Notes under the pieces: generated by a model
What the model was told of the DNA's origin: nothing
What the model saw: only the letters and a program-made list of their open reading frames with translations
The model's database searches: none
Source: a bacterium
GTDB lineage: Bacteria > Chloroflexota > Chloroflexia > Chloroflexales > Kallotenuaceae
Direction: 5' to 3'
Assembly (NCBI GenBank): GCA_016781525.1
Contig: JADDQE010000151.1
Coordinates: 1-34,825, forward strand
DNA length: 34,825 bases
Shown: in pieces, positions 34,400-34,825 of the stretch
How the letters are laid out: each line of letters opens with the position of its first letter
Position numbering within the stretch: position 1 is the stretch's first letter
Translations under genes and position numbers: made by a program

Positions 34400-34825
34400 A
34401 GAAGCCGTACGTCAGGTCGACGCAACAGACTGCGAGCCTGGCTGAGCTCGCGCTCTCGCCCAACGAGTGCAGTAGATTGTGGCGGTAGACTAATGGGCTG
34501 GTTATTCAAACTGTACCCCATGGCTCATTCACAGGATGCGTTGGGCAGGCGAGGAAGATGCGCAGGCAGAGGCCGGAACGCCTTGTTAGGAATCGTCGAG
34601 TACCGGCGCGGGAGCCCATAAATAGCATTCAGACCAATCATTCGCGCGTAGGGCTGGTGCTCCGGGATGCCGCGAGTGGCTTTAGGGCGCACGGTGATGG
34701 TGCAACCCGGCAAGTCCCTTCAGTAGAGGCTCCTGGGTAACAACAGAGGCGGCATATACCGACGGACAGGAGCCGCGCCAACAACTATGGGCTGCCGAGC
34801 AACTAGCCTCGCAGAACCACAGCAA
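34400..34825. other. Unassigned terminal stretch
   Basis: Short open frames occur on both strands (for example 34525-34713 on minus and 34388-34621 on plus), but neither has a ribosome site nor a recognisable sequence. No RNA gene, repeat or mobile-element end is visible. It may be the edge of a gene or regulatory region lying outside the window. Confidence 0.4.

Noticed and set aside
34525..34713. Minus-strand ORF near the window end
   Set aside because: Pro/Arg-rich translation with no ribosome site or recognisable family; I cannot distinguish it from chance.

Overview
The window is chromosomal DNA from a bacterium, moderately GC-rich by eye. It is most likely a member of the Chloroflexota (Chloroflexia-like). 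This is an inference from a secreted protein carrying the FWNANGGLALFGFPI motif, a second EF-G-like GTPase, many proline-rich membrane-anchored proteins, and a mix of GTG, TTG and apparently leaderless starts. I found no rRNA, tRNA, CRISPR array, insertion sequence or phage gene. Most genes are housekeeping or metabolic, and a long minus-strand block runs from about 28550 down to 5256.

Layout. 146-5234: a small secreted protein, an SLC13/DASS transporter with two RCK_C domains, a concanavalin-A-like fold protein and a secreted lipase. 5256-8736: queA, a PfkB sugar kinase, a PspC-domain membrane protein (plus strand) and a CPBP protease, with a strong terminator between the last two. 9069-12860: an EF-G paralogue, then meaB and the B12-binding subunit of methylmalonyl-CoA mutase. 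13016-17239: tyrA, a membrane protein, aroC and a TPR/membrane protein, with an 11-bp overlap at the aroC start. 17316-24032: a glycogen-synthase-like glycosyltransferase, a large membrane-anchored TPR protein, a 40-residue membrane microprotein and a membrane-fused spermidine-synthase-like protein.

24216-28550 is the most unusual part. A PLP decarboxylase overlaps a DUF5519 gene by ATGA. These are followed by a cyanophycin-synthetase-like ligase that keeps the N-domain and Mur-ligase domain but lacks the ATP-grasp domain. A short, possibly frameshifted ORF comes next. The block ends with a thioredoxin-fold lipoprotein whose reading frame is interrupted by one in-frame TGA, exactly at the first position of its CxxC motif (U-A-S-C). 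A small hairpin lies at the distance expected for a bacterial SECIS element. This is best explained as a selenoprotein that a standard gene caller would split or lose.

28885-34825: a Cys-cluster protein behind a good sigma-70 promoter, lipB (TATAAT seven bases before its ATG, probably leaderless), lipA, a secreted Lys/Gly/Asn-tailed protein preceded by a possibly structured leader, a membrane-anchored beta-sandwich protein, an HxlR regulator with inverted repeats around its -10 box, and an orphan 157-residue protein with a strong terminator. LipB and LipA together provide endogenous protein lipoylation. The mcm/meaB pair points to propionyl-CoA or methylmalonyl-CoA metabolism, with the large mutase subunit encoded elsewhere. 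Bases 1-145 and 34400-34825 hold nothing I can assign.
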